This document shows, one piece after another, positions 10,547-20,970 of a stretch of 27,045 nt of DNA. Each line of letters opens with the position of its first letter. Position 1 is the first letter of the stretch. This DNA is from Macrocybe gigantea. Its lineage: Eukaryota > Basidiomycota > Agaricomycetes > Agaricales > Callistosporiaceae. Where the stretch lies: positions 1 to 27,045 of the forward strand of contig SJRY01000139.1 of assembly GCA_011319805.1 (NCBI GenBank). Reading direction: 5' to 3'. Under the pieces are notes generated by a model. It was not told the origin of the DNA. It saw only the letters and a program-made list of their open reading frames with translations, and ran no database searches. The position numbers were made by a program, and so were the translations under genes.

Positions 10547-12148
10547 ATGGGTACTTTCGACTTGACCGTTGGTGAGTATGACATTCTCATCCTTGTGGCG
10601 CCGAATTGCGGTATCTCATCATTTCACTAGGTGTCCTGTTGATAGGCTTGTTTTGTACGTCTTTTGAGATTATTCATAACAAGAGTATCAGCTGATCGGG
10701 TGTAGTCAATACTTTCCTATACGGGCTTGTGACCTACCAATTCGTGGTCTACGCGTACGCAAGTGGGTTACAATCTCTGTACTAGAAGACGTGTACTGAT
10801 GCATTATGCCTAGAATTCAATGACCCATTCTGGATTAGGTACGTGTCGAGCGTGACAAGGCAATGCGGCAAGACTGATCGTTTCGCCAACATCCTTCAGG
10901 GCTGTGGTCGCCGTCCTTTTTGTTACAGACACGTTGCACAGCGCCGTGTACGTAGTACTCTTGGCGCTCTGCCTGACCTCTTGCTGATTATTTCGCTCAG
11001 GGCTGTGTATGCTGCTTGGGAGACTTGGTACGACGCTGATACGACGCAATTGAAAGATGCTGAGTTCTAACGTCGATCCTTAGTGTCACCAACTATGCGA
11101 ACCCAGCTAGTCTACTAGGTAAATTCACGTCATACAACGGTGTACAAGGATTTCACTTACAACTCACCATCAGTCATTAGCTGGACTATACCGTTCACGG
11201 CGTGTGCGACTTCCGTGGCTGCAGTCATTACGCAGATATTTCTCAGCAATCGGTGTGGTTGATCGCTCTTGAGGAGATGTTGTATTGACCATCTCCATTT
11301 CAGAGTTCTGTTGTTGACCAAGAACAAAATTATCGTCGGAATAATTGGTGCTCTGAGCATTCTTGGTTTCATTTTCGGATTCGTCGCAGGTATCAAGTCA
11401 GGAATCATCAAGGAGTACGTTCATCTTATGTTCAACACATGTCAAACTGATGTCTCCCATTTTTTTATTTTTTATTTTTTTTTCAGAGTCGCGCATTTCG
11501 GTCCGCTGAAACCGTATGTCACATGTTGGCTTACTTTCCAAACCGGCGCCGACTTGCTTATCACATGTACGTGGTCCTGGTCGGGGGTGAAGAGCACCAC
11601 TGACAGTACCATAGGCGTCCTAACGATAGTTCTGTCGCGTTCCCGGACTGGATTCCGCAAGACTGATCATATCATCAATCGATTGATGCGTGGCGCGATC
11701 CAGACGGGCCTCTTTGCTTCTGCGTTTGCCCTGGCCGATCTCTTTTGTTTCCTTCTGATCCCGAACACGAACTTGTATGCGATGTTTGCATATCCGATCG
11801 GACGCATTTATACCAACGTAAATGACTCCCATGTTCGAACATGTTTGACCTTCTGACTCACGTCACCGGACAGACTCTCCTCGATACCCTTAATGCTCGA
11901 ACGTCACTTAAAAACATGAACGGAACGATTGATGTGGAGTCAGATGTACGTCCGTCGTGACTTTGTTTAAAAACGGGCATTCATCCGAATTGCAGAACAA
12001 CACGACTGCCTTCCGCATGCAGTCTCAAAGCCAGACAATGGCGGTCCATTCGATCCAGGTGAAACAAGAAGTCGTTACCGATGCTCCTGAGGAACGGTCC
12101 ATGGATGCAAAATATAGAGGTGATGAGGTTTACAGCCCTAAAATGTGA
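10547..12148 (+). CDS. DUF6534-type multi-pass membrane protein
   Basis: Member of a large basidiomycete family of seven-helix-like integral membrane proteins of unknown function. Thirteen exons: 10547-10571, 10631-10654, 10706-10762, 10814-10838, 10900-10947, 11001-11027, 11084-11118, 11174-11252, 11304-11414, 11487-11566, 11615-11817, 11874-11945, 11996-12148. They sum to 939 nt (312 aa) with all phases consistent. Hydrophobic segments include GVLLIGLFFNTFLYGLVTYQ, AVVAVLFVTDTLHSAV, VISWTIPFTACATSVAAVIT, IVGIIGALSILGFIFGFVAG and TGLFASAFALADLFCFLLI. Family signatures are the TDTLHSA motif and GRIYTNTLLDTLNAR just after the last helix. The hydrophilic tail (about 60 aa) is probably cytosolic. 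Four exons are only 24-27 nt. Start chosen as the ATG that gives an uninterrupted first exon and phase-matched joins. Confidence 0.88.
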
Positions 12149-12239
12149 AAGGACCTCTGTCACTCCTTCTGTCGTATATACGAGATCGTTGCAAATAACC
12201 ACTGCTGCGGCTGGTCACTGGAACCGTTATAAAAACTAA

Positions 12240-12530
12240 TTAAATTACATGTCTTCTTTTTTTTTTAAATTTTCAATAGGAGCAATCTAAAGCAAATGAT
12301 ATATTGATCCAGTGGAAAAATACAAAGAAAACAATACCTATCCACAAATTTTTCTGCATGAAAAATGTAATATTTATACATGGGTAGAGATATGTAATAA
12401 ACATTTCATTTTAAAAATAACATATACTGCACAGTTCTATCTCAGCCTTATTCCTGTGAAAAATGAATATAGAAATATACTGTTTTTGCGTGCGAAAAAT
12501 CAACTAAATAAATGAATAATTTATCCGCGC
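12240..12530. other. AT-rich island downstream of the DUF6534 gene
   Basis: Hand counts give about 17-32% G+C over 12301-12480, far below the roughly half G+C of the flanks. It contains poly-T (12252-12265) and many A/T runs. One frame (12312-12515) stays open for 67 codons and is Lys/Asn/Ile-rich, but has no ATG start. It may be a 3' flank, an organellar fragment or a transposon remnant; no gene is called. Confidence 0.55.
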
Positions 12531-12645
12531 GATACAGCGCAGAATATACCAATCGCGTCGCTCATCGCGTCGAAGCATCGCCCGATGAGCGCCTACCCAG
12601 CGAGGCGATGACTGCGCATTCGCCAGCGCTCCGAACATCCTTGAT

Positions 12646-12930
12646 TTAGTAGTGCGCGCGTAATAGTCGGTGAGGAGGCGAAGACATGTGGCGCGAAGAG
12701 CCTGGGGTTGGGGCTGCGATGGGCGGAGACGTGCTCGGGAGTGAGCCTATGCTAGAGCGGAGTGGCGACGAGGCAGCACCGGCCTGTGGAGGGGTTGGTA
12801 GTGCGCCCTCGGTGTCATCGTGCCGCGACGAGGCCAGGTAGTAAAACGAGAGGAAACGACCGCCGCGCGCCTCCTTGTGAACTGGTTTCTGCTGCCTGTG
12901 TGGGTGGTCAGATTGCGAGTCATCGTCCAT
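12646..12930 (-). CDS. Hypothetical short Ser/Pro/His-rich protein
   Basis: A single open frame of 94 codons from ATG 12930 (MDDDSQSDHPHRQQKPVHKE...) to TAA 12646. The N-terminus is charged and polar and the rest Ser/Pro/Ala-rich, so the product would be largely disordered. It faces the small rightward frame starting at 12991, leaving a 60-bp shared promoter gap. No family is recognised. It could be exon 1 of a gene whose remainder was lost, or a chance frame in G+C-rich DNA. Confidence 0.3.
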   Translation of the reverse strand: MDDDSQSDHPHRQQKPVHKEARGGRFLSFYYLASSRHDDTEGALPTPPQAGAASSPLRSSIGSLPSTSPPIAAPTPGSSRHMSSPPHRLLRAHY

Positions 12931-12990
12931 CGTCCATCGTCACATCCTGCAAACCACAAAAGACACGCTCAAACTCACAACGCGCTCTCA

Positions 12991-13373
12991 ATGCAAATTT
13001 TCTACTTCGACGAAATCCCTGGAAGCCAACGCGATGAAACACGCGACAGGGTAATTGAAGCGCTAGAGACGCACGGGGAAGCGATTTCCATTCGTTTCAA
13101 TTCGGAGCGCGTCGACTGGGTGGTCATGTAAGTGACTTTCACTTTTTATAATATCAATTGCAAGATAAATCGCCTACCTTAAGGGGCGCGCTGCACTGGT
13201 CTAGAGGGAACGCGTGGCACTGGACTGTGCGAGGATTCGTCAACAGTCGTGCGCGGGCGACACTTCACGTTTATCCTGCGGGACAGGACGCCGAGTGCTT
13301 TTTTAACGGAGGAAAAAAGTGGGGACGTAAAGGGCGCACTATGAATGTATATGAAATGTGCAATGTACTTTGA
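12991..13373 (+). CDS. Hypothetical small protein, two exons
   Basis: Exon 1 (12991-13127) starts MQIFYFDEIPGSQRDETRD and ends at a consensus GTAAGT donor. A 77-nt intron with CTAG acceptor (13128-13204) joins in phase to 13205-13373, which reads GNAWHWTVRGFVNSRARATL and ends at TGA 13371. Total is 306 nt (101 aa). The N-terminal half has a helical, charged look typical of real protein; the second exon is less convincing. No family is recognised. Paired divergently with the frame at 12646-12930. Confidence 0.35.
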
Positions 13374-15952
13374 AATGGGACAATAAGGACGACGCGCACC
13401 GCAGGACTGAACCGGCAATAGTGAGAATGACTGTGCCATAAAATGTCGCGCGTGTCAATTCCAATTAACCGCGCTTCGGAAGTTCGTCGCACGCACTGGA
13501 ATGGCGTGCGATCCATTGGTGGATGCGTTCGCAATAACAAGAGCATCAAACCGCCAAACAGGTGTGTACTGGCGCGCGATAGGCATTGTTGGGGAATATG
13601 AAAGTTATTATTATCGCATTCCGGCGGGGATGGTGAGCCCGACTTGAATGTCACTACAACTCTGAGGAGGGAACGTCGGGGAATAGAAACGAAGCTATGT
13701 TTGTGGACGAACAGGATCTCACTGGATGCGACACCGCAGCATACGTCATCATCGCCGCTACGCAGCAGGCGCGGCAGTTGGGGCAAATGCACTGGGATGG
13801 TCAGCGGCGGGTCCAGCGTCGTTTTCGGAGCTCCGGTAGCCATAGGCGTATTCATACGCATCGTCCTATACACAGTCATGGCCGTATCTATAACCATGGG
13901 CATAGGCGGAGCCGACGACCAAGAATAAGACAAAGAGCGTGTCGATTTCGTCGTTGCGACGGTGAAAAGGACAGCAACACGCAATACACATACGTCCAGA
14001 GCCTGATGCGCATCGCGGCACGGGCCTCTGCTTTCCCAGTGTCGCAACACACACAGAATGGCGAAGCCTAGTAGACGAACCACTCAGATGCCTATCTGCT
14101 GTGACCAGAGTTGTCGGTCATGCGTACGAGCAGCGCGCTGTCCATACTTCGAGGCCTATATGAGTGGTTGTGATCGGTTGATGGCAGCAGTGGAAGGGCT
14201 AAGAGTAGTCTGCCGACACTTCCATGCATTGCAGTGGCACAGGCACCGATCACGGCACATAAAGTAATAAGGACGAGCGCTCCAAGTTGAAGTGCGACCT
14301 GCTCGACGCGACGCTTGAGCTGGTGCTATTTCCATGTGGTGCAGGCTCGTGCGGTAGCTTTTCCGCGTGTTGCCCTGCCGGTCGATGATGAGGATTCAGT
14401 CGTAATCTGGGTGTCGGAAAAAGATAAATCAGCATTCATTGAAAGAAAAGGAACGTGCTTCGTGCTTCAGATAAGCGAACTTAACTCGAAGTCCATGACG
14501 TGCACCAGCTCGAATGTTCGGCGACACATATGGAACTGTCATCATCATACTCCACTCGCCAGTCCTCTCTCAGGCGAAATTCACAATCCTGCTAGAGATG
14601 TTAGTCACTACTTCAAGATAGACAGGAACGGCGATGACATCGTCAGTCCCTTGATCCACGTGCTTGCATGCACGAGTTGCGCTGACGGCGTCTTGGCTCC
14701 TCACTGAACACTATGACGAGCCGGTTGAGATGAATGTGGTGCCAAGGTCTACGGATGGTATAAGCAGTCCAAGGCGTAATCGAAAATGCTAGAGACATAA
14801 CTTTGACTCACAATAAGACATGGTCTGTAGGCAAGCGCAAGGTCATAACGGCGAATGCGTGCTTCGCATCGTACGCCCCATTCCGGGATAGGTTCAAAGC
14901 CGAAATGAAGACACGTGGTGGACATTATTCTTAGACGATTATGTGGTCAAGGAGCACTCTCCTACTGCTCCGAACTGCGCTCTAGTGGACGCTCATCTTC
15001 CGGCTGCTGACCTTTATTCATCACTTCAATCGTGCAAGAGAAATAATACGGAAAACGAAACACAGGATCATTGTTAGTGCTTGACAGAGACGTGGACTAT
15101 TGAAATCTAACCTTGTGCTGCACCTATCTATGACAGTGCGAAGACTGACCCTACCCGCACGATTCCTCTGAAGCCAGATTGACCAGAAATGAAATGGCGG
15201 AGCGCATCGCGACTTTCGTTCAAGCAGTGCTGCTCCCGCGTCTGATGCGGTCCGCACCAAACGCGGGAAGCACAGATGTATCTGAAGCCGGTTTAGCAGC
15301 GACTCGATGCTCGATGCTTTCCCATAGCACACGTGACATGTAGCTGGCCCCTTATCATGAGCACGCGTCTCGAACAGCGTGTCAGCGGATGCATATCAGA
15401 AACTGAATCTTCGGCACATCTTCTGACTAGAAACACATGACAATTGAGACAATGAAGTAAAGGCCACTCGAATATGAGGTACATACGTCGCATGCTTAAT
15501 GGAAGAGCAGAACCCCAATGTATACACAAGCATTTCGATATATACAATATGATGAACATTGTGTAACGGATACTACGCTAGAAAAATTCTGGGCTGACAA
15601 ATCGCTTGCATGCACAGTTTTTGAAGGTAGCGGCATGGCCGATATGCGATATGCGCGAGGTTGCCATACAGAAGGCACACACAAGCAGACGATTAGCTCT
15701 GCTTGGTGGATACTCCCCATTCGCATCACCAAATCGCGCACTGTCGCATGTGAGATCACACGTCCAATCACTTTGTTACACTTGCGATGCCTATTGATTA
15801 TTATGTTATGCTGCATGCAGACGTTTGTCAATAGTACAGCAAGGCGCCCAATCCCACTTTAGCTGTACAACGTCGTCCCTAAATACACGAACTCTGTTAG
15901 GGCAACCGCTGAGGACGACCTGGACGCGATGCGCGATACGCGCGAGGGGTGA
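13374..15952. other. Long stretch without a supportable gene
   Basis: Several open frames of 60-270 codons exist, but none shows a family motif, consistent splice sites or sensible composition. A strand-minus piece near 13.9 kb reads TLFVLFLVVGSAYAHGYRYG, signal-peptide-like, but it cannot be joined to a start. The region may be decayed genes or old transposon DNA. Confidence 0.45.
14227..14325 (-). other. Isolated membrane-segment exon fragment
   Basis: Directly after an AATAG acceptor, one frame reads HQLKRRVEQ and then ALQLGALVLITLCAVIGACA: a positively charged lead followed by a clean hydrophobic helix, as in fungal tetraspan or MARVEL-like membrane proteins. No convincing partner exons were found on either side, so it is treated as a fragment, possibly of a decayed gene. 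Confidence 0.25.
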
Positions 15953-16050
15953 ACCTAGAGGGGAAACCTAAGCATGTATTGGTAGCCTAGTATGTACACC
16001 GACTTACCTAGAGGGGAAACCTAAGAGAACACTCTAAGGATCCCCTCTAG
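15953..16050. repeat. 20-bp direct repeat with inverted half-copy
   Basis: ACCTAGAGGGGAAACCTAAG occurs at 15953-15972 and again, identical, at 16006-16025. The core CTAGAGGGG recurs inverted as CCCCTCTAG at 16042-16050, so the second copy and the inverted piece could form a hairpin. Immediately downstream is an A/T-rich TATATATTATAAT run (16073-16085). This resembles the end of a small non-autonomous element or a protein-binding cluster; no matching far end was identified. Confidence 0.6.
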
Positions 16051-16283
16051 TGTGCTAGGGTGCTACCTAGCTATATATTATAATACACGAGACGGACACG
16101 CGGAGGACATGAGGCGGGAGCGAGGCGCGTAAACGAGCTTGTTTGGATGCGGAGTGATGCGACGCACACGCGACGCGAAATCGCGCGCGAGCGACTAACT
16201 GAGGGGCGTCGGCTCATGCGCTGATGAGCGCTCCGCGCCGCTGACCGCCGATAAGTCCTAATTTGGTAATCCCGCCCCCGCAT

Positions 16284-17187
16284 TCGAAATCATACCACTA
16301 CTCGGCCCCCTCAGCATGATACCGCAGCCCAGCCGCTGACTTCTCGTTCGAGTACTCGGGATGTCGACAACTCCGTGAGGCTTCCATTCCAGGTCCGGAC
16401 ACTTCGCCAAACGCATCGCACCCGTACATTCCGGACCTTCTGCGCTTCCTATACCGCCCAATACAGTCAGGCAGTCTTATTCCTATATGCCTCCCCCGAT
16501 TTCCCAGATCCCGATATGGCAAGACTACTACCATTTTCGATATCGCACCGCCTCACGCCTTCCCGCGTTCCCGACACTGCCTCGCCGCAGTACATTCGAA
16601 ACAAGGGATTTCGAGCGCGCTACCGTTTCATCCACTCTCATTTCGAAATTCATGACTCATATTTCACTGATACATTCTACGTTCCTTAGATTATTTTCAC
16701 GTTCCATTCTACGATGCGTGGCACCGGTTTCGGGATGTTCTTTTACCTACTGTTTCACCTTTTATGTTCAGATTTCGAACGGACTTACATCTCCCCGGCG
16801 TTTCAGCCACTAAACGACCCTTTCGAAATCATACGATACGTTCTCTCATTCAGTTTCGACTCCGCCGGTTATTCCGATACTCGAAATCTTCTCATCTATA
16901 AAAACCCATGTACTTGGCATTTGTAAAAACATAGAAAAAGTTACCGTCTCAGTCCTTCAGCAGTCTCGCAGTCTACGACTCGTGTGGAGTCCTTGTGTTA
17001 TCCGATCTCAAAGTGTCGCGCTCGCGTGGAGCCACCGTACTCAGTCTCGAAATCAGTGTCTCTGGCTTCGCGTGGAAGTCATTATCATCGAAACCCTTCC
17101 GAAACCCTCACTGAAGCCCTCGATATCGCGCGGGAATTCAGCTAAGTCTAACAGCCTTGTTTCGAAAACCCCGAAACCCGCTCGAAA
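16284..17187 (+). repeat. TCGAAA-dense pyrimidine-rich tract, possibly LTR-like
   Basis: TCGAAA occurs nine times on the plus strand (starting 16284, 16596, 16643, 16823, 16881, 17047, 17088, 17162, 17182), against well under one expected by chance. The stretch is pyrimidine-rich on this strand, has no coding frame and carries a TATA box at 16897. Regulatory-dense noncoding DNA of about 1 kb with a TATA box fits a solo LTR or other transposon promoter, but no TG...CA ends, target-site duplication, primer-binding site or gag/pol frame were seen. Confidence 0.4.
16897..16904 (+). promoter_or_regulatory. Strong TATA box without a recognised gene
   Basis: TATAAAAA preceded by CTCATC and followed by CCCATG. 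No protein-coding frame starts convincingly in the next several hundred bases, so any transcript would be noncoding or belong to a lost element. Confidence 0.4.
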
Positions 17188-17250
17188 CCATCCATATTCA
17201 CTTCGTTCCATTCCCCCCTTTCACGCTACAGTCCCTCGGGTTACTCTGTG

Positions 17251-17774
17251 ACTTGAACAGCTCGTAGTTTATACAGCCTCGGATAGGGACTGACGCTTCC
17301 TTCATTCCACCTTGTTGGTTTGTAGGTTAGTGCTACCCGATAGTTATCAGCGCTTCGCGTTGTGCGCGCTCGCGTCGCGTTGTCGAGGGGACTTGAGTGC
17401 AGAAAACGGGATGTCCCCTGACACTCACACGTGCCGTCACCTTGACCCATCCCTGCGATCGCATCGTATCGTTCACATTTTCACTTGTCTCCTGTATTAT
17501 GCATAGCTTAGTGCAAAATGCTTCTGAGGGGGGTATTCAGAATGCCTGGTCGCCATTGGTCACATCCATGCACTCACAATCGCATAGCCTCAACAGATGG
17601 TTGGCACAGATGGCTAGACATGTTGCAAGGCGAGTGCCCTTGCTACACTACTGATATAACTAAGAACATGGGCTGATCATTGCAAATGTACGGTATTGTC
17701 TTGTGGCGATAGTTACACTCGAAACAGTAAATGGACAAGTAAGACTATCATGCAACGATGAAGGGTGTAATACT
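17251..17774. other. Intergenic, no gene seen
   Basis: Lies between the TCGAAA tract and the stop of the leftward WD40 gene. Only short frames without motifs are present; no RNA gene or clear repeat was recognised. Confidence 0.5.
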
Positions 17775-19763
17775 TCAACTGGCAGCAACGGATGCAGTAG
17801 TATCGACTTTGAAAACCTCTTCCACCCGACTCGATCCCGTTTCATATAGGGCTGGTACCTCGGAAATGGAAGTGAATTCATGACTGTGAGCGCCCTCATT
17901 GCTTGGAGCTGCTCCGGAGCCAGACGAAATTACACCGTCGTTTGAGGGTTGACCATCATGCCGGGAAGTCGCATGGTGGTTGCCTAGCCATTTTTGATTC
18001 GTCCATGCGAATGTATCAGTGTCGCGTATGTCAAAATCATCGGCACTCTCCCTCGCTCTGATGAGGGCAATTGCCCTGTGGTACCTGCGAGGCAGGTCTT
18101 CCTGCGATTCAGATGCCAATGCGATAAGACGCTGTGTATCTTGCATGTACTCGATATCTGGCGCATCGCGATTCGAAGAGAACAACGCCTCGGTATCCCT
18201 GGACGAAGGCACAACCGGTGGATGTCCGAAAACCTGGATGGTCGTGTAAGCAACTTGAATCAAGATATAAATTTTACGCTACCTTCCAAAATAATGGCGC
18301 CCAATTTGAGTAACTCGCCAGGATCACAATAAACATAACAATGGCATTAAATATCCACTGCGCGTGGATATGGTCCCCCACTTTAAGGGCTTTGTCTTCG
18401 CGATTTCGACCTCTATCGCGCAATGCGACTTCAGAGCGCGACTGAGATGAATTCTGGTTAGCACGTACATCGCGGATAAAGAAATAGATGTCACCTTTTT
18501 CTCCCATAAGTAAAGAGACGGTCTTTCTGATGTTGAGGCGCCCACAATTATATGCTTTACACCCGGAATCGCCATTGCTGCGACGCAGTGCATCCTCCCT
18601 CCATCTAGCGCACAGTATTTGATTAGATAGTAGATGAAAGGGTGTAGAGGGTTTACCGTCCGTTGCCTCTAGCGTTTGCCGCGACACTCCTGTTGCAAGG
18701 TCAACAACATGGACCTTATTGAGAGTGCTTCCGCAAACAAGCACCGCCATGTCTTCAGCGAAAACACATTGACGGGTGAAACGCCGTGTGTCGCCGAGTT
18801 TGACTGACATCATTAACTTTATGGTTGGGAAGTGGTAGATGTCGAAATGTCCGGCCTTCAGATTGTGAACAGCGAGTTTGCTTCCATCAGGAGATAGAGT
18901 CGCGTCTCCTCTAGGCGTAACTGTGAATGAGGGCAGAGCATGAAATAGTTCGACTTACATCCCCCCTATAACTGACTGCTTCCAGAGGTCATTCGAGGTA
19001 ATAGCATCCTTGCATGTGCTGCGAACGCATAAGAAGAGGCGCAGGGAACAGTTTGATTATGCGAACTAACATTTCTCCATTTTCCAAGGAATGCACGACA
19101 ATATTCTCGTTTTCAGGACCATAGAAAAGCACTCCGCGTGGTATAGCGCAATCTAAATTACTTGTCCAGAGCGCAGAGAGCGAACCTGTATTTGCAATGT
19201 TAGAAAAATATAGAAAGTACTGATGTGATTGGTACTGCCTCTGGGGTCCACTTCGAACAGCTTCAGAATACCTGCATGACTAGCAACAGCAAGGCGATGG
19301 TTTGCATCGTCAAAGGCTACAGATTCGACAATGTCGTTGAAGTCAAAGGCATGATAGTGCTTATAATCTGTCGAAATCGGCTGCCGACATGCGATTAACA
19401 CGTCGATCATAGAGGCGACGCGCTGTTCAACTCACATTCAGGTCCGTCTTGACCGGTGCTATAGTAATGACCCCTCTCACGGATCCTATGCACAAAAAAG
19501 AGCGCCCGGTCTCGATCCAGCTCAGCGTTGCGATTTGACCCCATTCTCTGCTCCACAAATGCTGTATACACTTCAGATCCTCAAGGTCCCAGACCCAGAG
19601 GTACCCGTCGTCACCTAGTTTGTCATGATATCAGTGCATCCGATGCGTGCACAACATTTAACATACCACCACTGAGCAATGATCGCCCGTCTTTGAAAAA
19701 TAATAATGCATTTACACCACCTTGCGAACCTTTCAATTCACCTCGAAATGTGTATGCAGCCAT
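17775..19763 (-). CDS. WD40-repeat protein with a C-terminal membrane anchor
   Basis: Nine exons: 19763-19667, 19614-19436, 19380-19236, 19185-19071, 19018-18959, 18920-18657, 18604-18495, 18441-18293, 18233-17775. They sum to 1,578 nt (525 aa), all in phase. WD40-type blades are visible: VNALLFFKDGRSLLSGGDDG followed by YLWVWDLEDLKC, VESVAFDDANHRLAVASHAG followed by ILKLFEVD, and later ATLSPDGSKLAVHNLKAG and MAVLVCGSTLNKVHVVDLATG. After the blades come basic residues and one hydrophobic helix (IFNAIVMFIVILASYSNW), then a polar 150-aa tail. The propeller would sit on one side of a membrane as a scaffold; partners are unknown. It resembles expanded WD40 families seen in Agaricomycetes. The intron 18958-18921 is only 38 nt, yet is required by phase. 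Confidence 0.8.
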
Positions 19764-20166
19764 CTAGCGCGAATAGCGTTTTAGTCGAAGGAAGATTCCT
19801 TGAATGGTGACATACCCGTTAAACAACGATATGTGTTGAGTGCGGTAATTTGTGCCAAGAGCGTTCCATAAATGCCGGGCTTTTATGCGCCTCTTGATAA
19901 AGAATGTCGGTTTGAGACTGAAAGATACATCAAGCAAGTCGGACAAGTGGCAACGCCTTTCTTCCTTTCTTTCATGATGCTCCCGTCCTGTTATGCAGAC
20001 CCTTTCACCTGCTCGATGTCGTAGCTTATATGCCGAGACAAAGGTGCAACTTATACACCTGCCAGCCTCCTTTATCAGTTTGCGCCAGGTGGGCCAACAT
20101 TTGCATTTATGGTTTTCATTGTTTATGCTACGGTCGCATGCGATTACGCGACGTGTTTTGAGGACA

Positions 20167-20172
20167 TATAAA
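20167..20172 (+). promoter_or_regulatory. TATA box of the small basic-protein gene
   Basis: TATAAA 34 bp upstream of the end of the ATG-proximal leader; its distance to the ATG at 20206 (39 bp) favours that start over the in-frame ATG at 20176, which would leave almost no 5' leader. Confidence 0.4.
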
Positions 20173-20205
20173 GAGATGAAACGCGACAAGAGTGTGCCAA
20201 AGAAT

Positions 20206-20944
20206 ATGGCATATTACATTCAGCGACACTATCCTCTACTGACGTCGCGCATAGAGTTTATGCCATCAGCCGACCCGCCTATGCCGATTACGACGTCGCG
20301 CATCGAGTTCACAGACTCTACTATTCTCGGACGACCCGAGCCACTTGATAATGGGGGACCAAGCAATCGCCATCCGAGTTGTGAGGATGGGAACGGAAAC
20401 GCTAGGCCACCGCTTGGCACGGCCCGCCCATCACACGGAGATACAGAGCTTAAAAAGATTCCGAAACCACCTGGGGAGCCTGGTCGCCCTGGGTCAGGCG
20501 GGTTTGGCCTGGAGACCATCCTCGTCGATACATACAAGTGGTCTAAAGAAGATGTAGACCGTTTGATGGTATGTCAGCCACGCTGGTGTTTGCGCGATAT
20601 CCTAACTGAGAGCATCAGAATGAAATACGATCAGAAGCGAAGAAAGTCCTTAATATGACAATGTCGTTTCGAAGTCAAGACAAGCGTGCAATTGGTCGAC
20701 TATGTGAAAAGGTACCTGAGTGTGTGACTGAAATTGTCCATAATACTGATAGCCGGACTAATAGATGATGGAAGAGACCAGATGGCCTACATTACGGCAC
20801 TACGATGATTGCTGGCCTGTTCGAAGCGCCCTGAAGCTGGTCCTCAAGTATAGATCAGAAGCGACGCGTCGGCAAAATACTCGACAGAGGAACGTACGTA
20901 TCGAGGCTGCTCTGAGGGAGTCGAGTTTGGAGTCAGAAGACTGA
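20206..20944 (+). CDS. Small lineage-specific protein with CWPVR / SFRSQD motifs
   Basis: Exons 20206-20568, 20619-20711 and 20765-20944 (636 nt, 211 aa), introns 50 and 53 nt, all in phase. The N-terminal half is Pro/Gly-rich and contains a short in-frame duplication, TSRIEF twice, 17 codons apart. The C-terminal half is helical and basic: AKKVLNMTMSFRSQDKRAIG, then LRHYDDCWPVRSALKLVLKY, then an Arg-rich end. The pattern 'FRxQD..AI....C.........Y....WPV...L.L.LK' is one I associate with a multicopy family of uncharacterised proteins in mushroom genomes; that link is from memory and unverified. No enzyme motif is visible. Lies head-to-head with the WD40 gene and next to the tnp2 transposon. 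Confidence 0.68.
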
Positions 20945-20970
20945 TGTGAGGAGTTCCTGTAGATCTTTGT

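Noticed and set aside
13271..14083. Minus-strand open frame of 270 codons
   Set aside because: No family motif, mixed low-quality composition, competing frames over the same DNA look equally protein-like in short pieces, and no splice-consistent model emerged.
16982..17251. Plus-strand frame downstream of the TATA box
   Set aside because: Begins at GTG rather than ATG, is Ser/Pro/Arg-rich without motifs, and lies in the TCGAAA tract.
19186..19240. GC-AG intron in the WD40 gene
   Set aside because: A canonical GT donor five bases further (19235) works in phase, so no non-canonical site is needed.
19764..20189. Minus-strand 141-codon frame upstream of the WD40 gene
   Set aside because: Basic, Cys/Arg-rich composition without motifs; it overlaps the promoters of two divergent genes.
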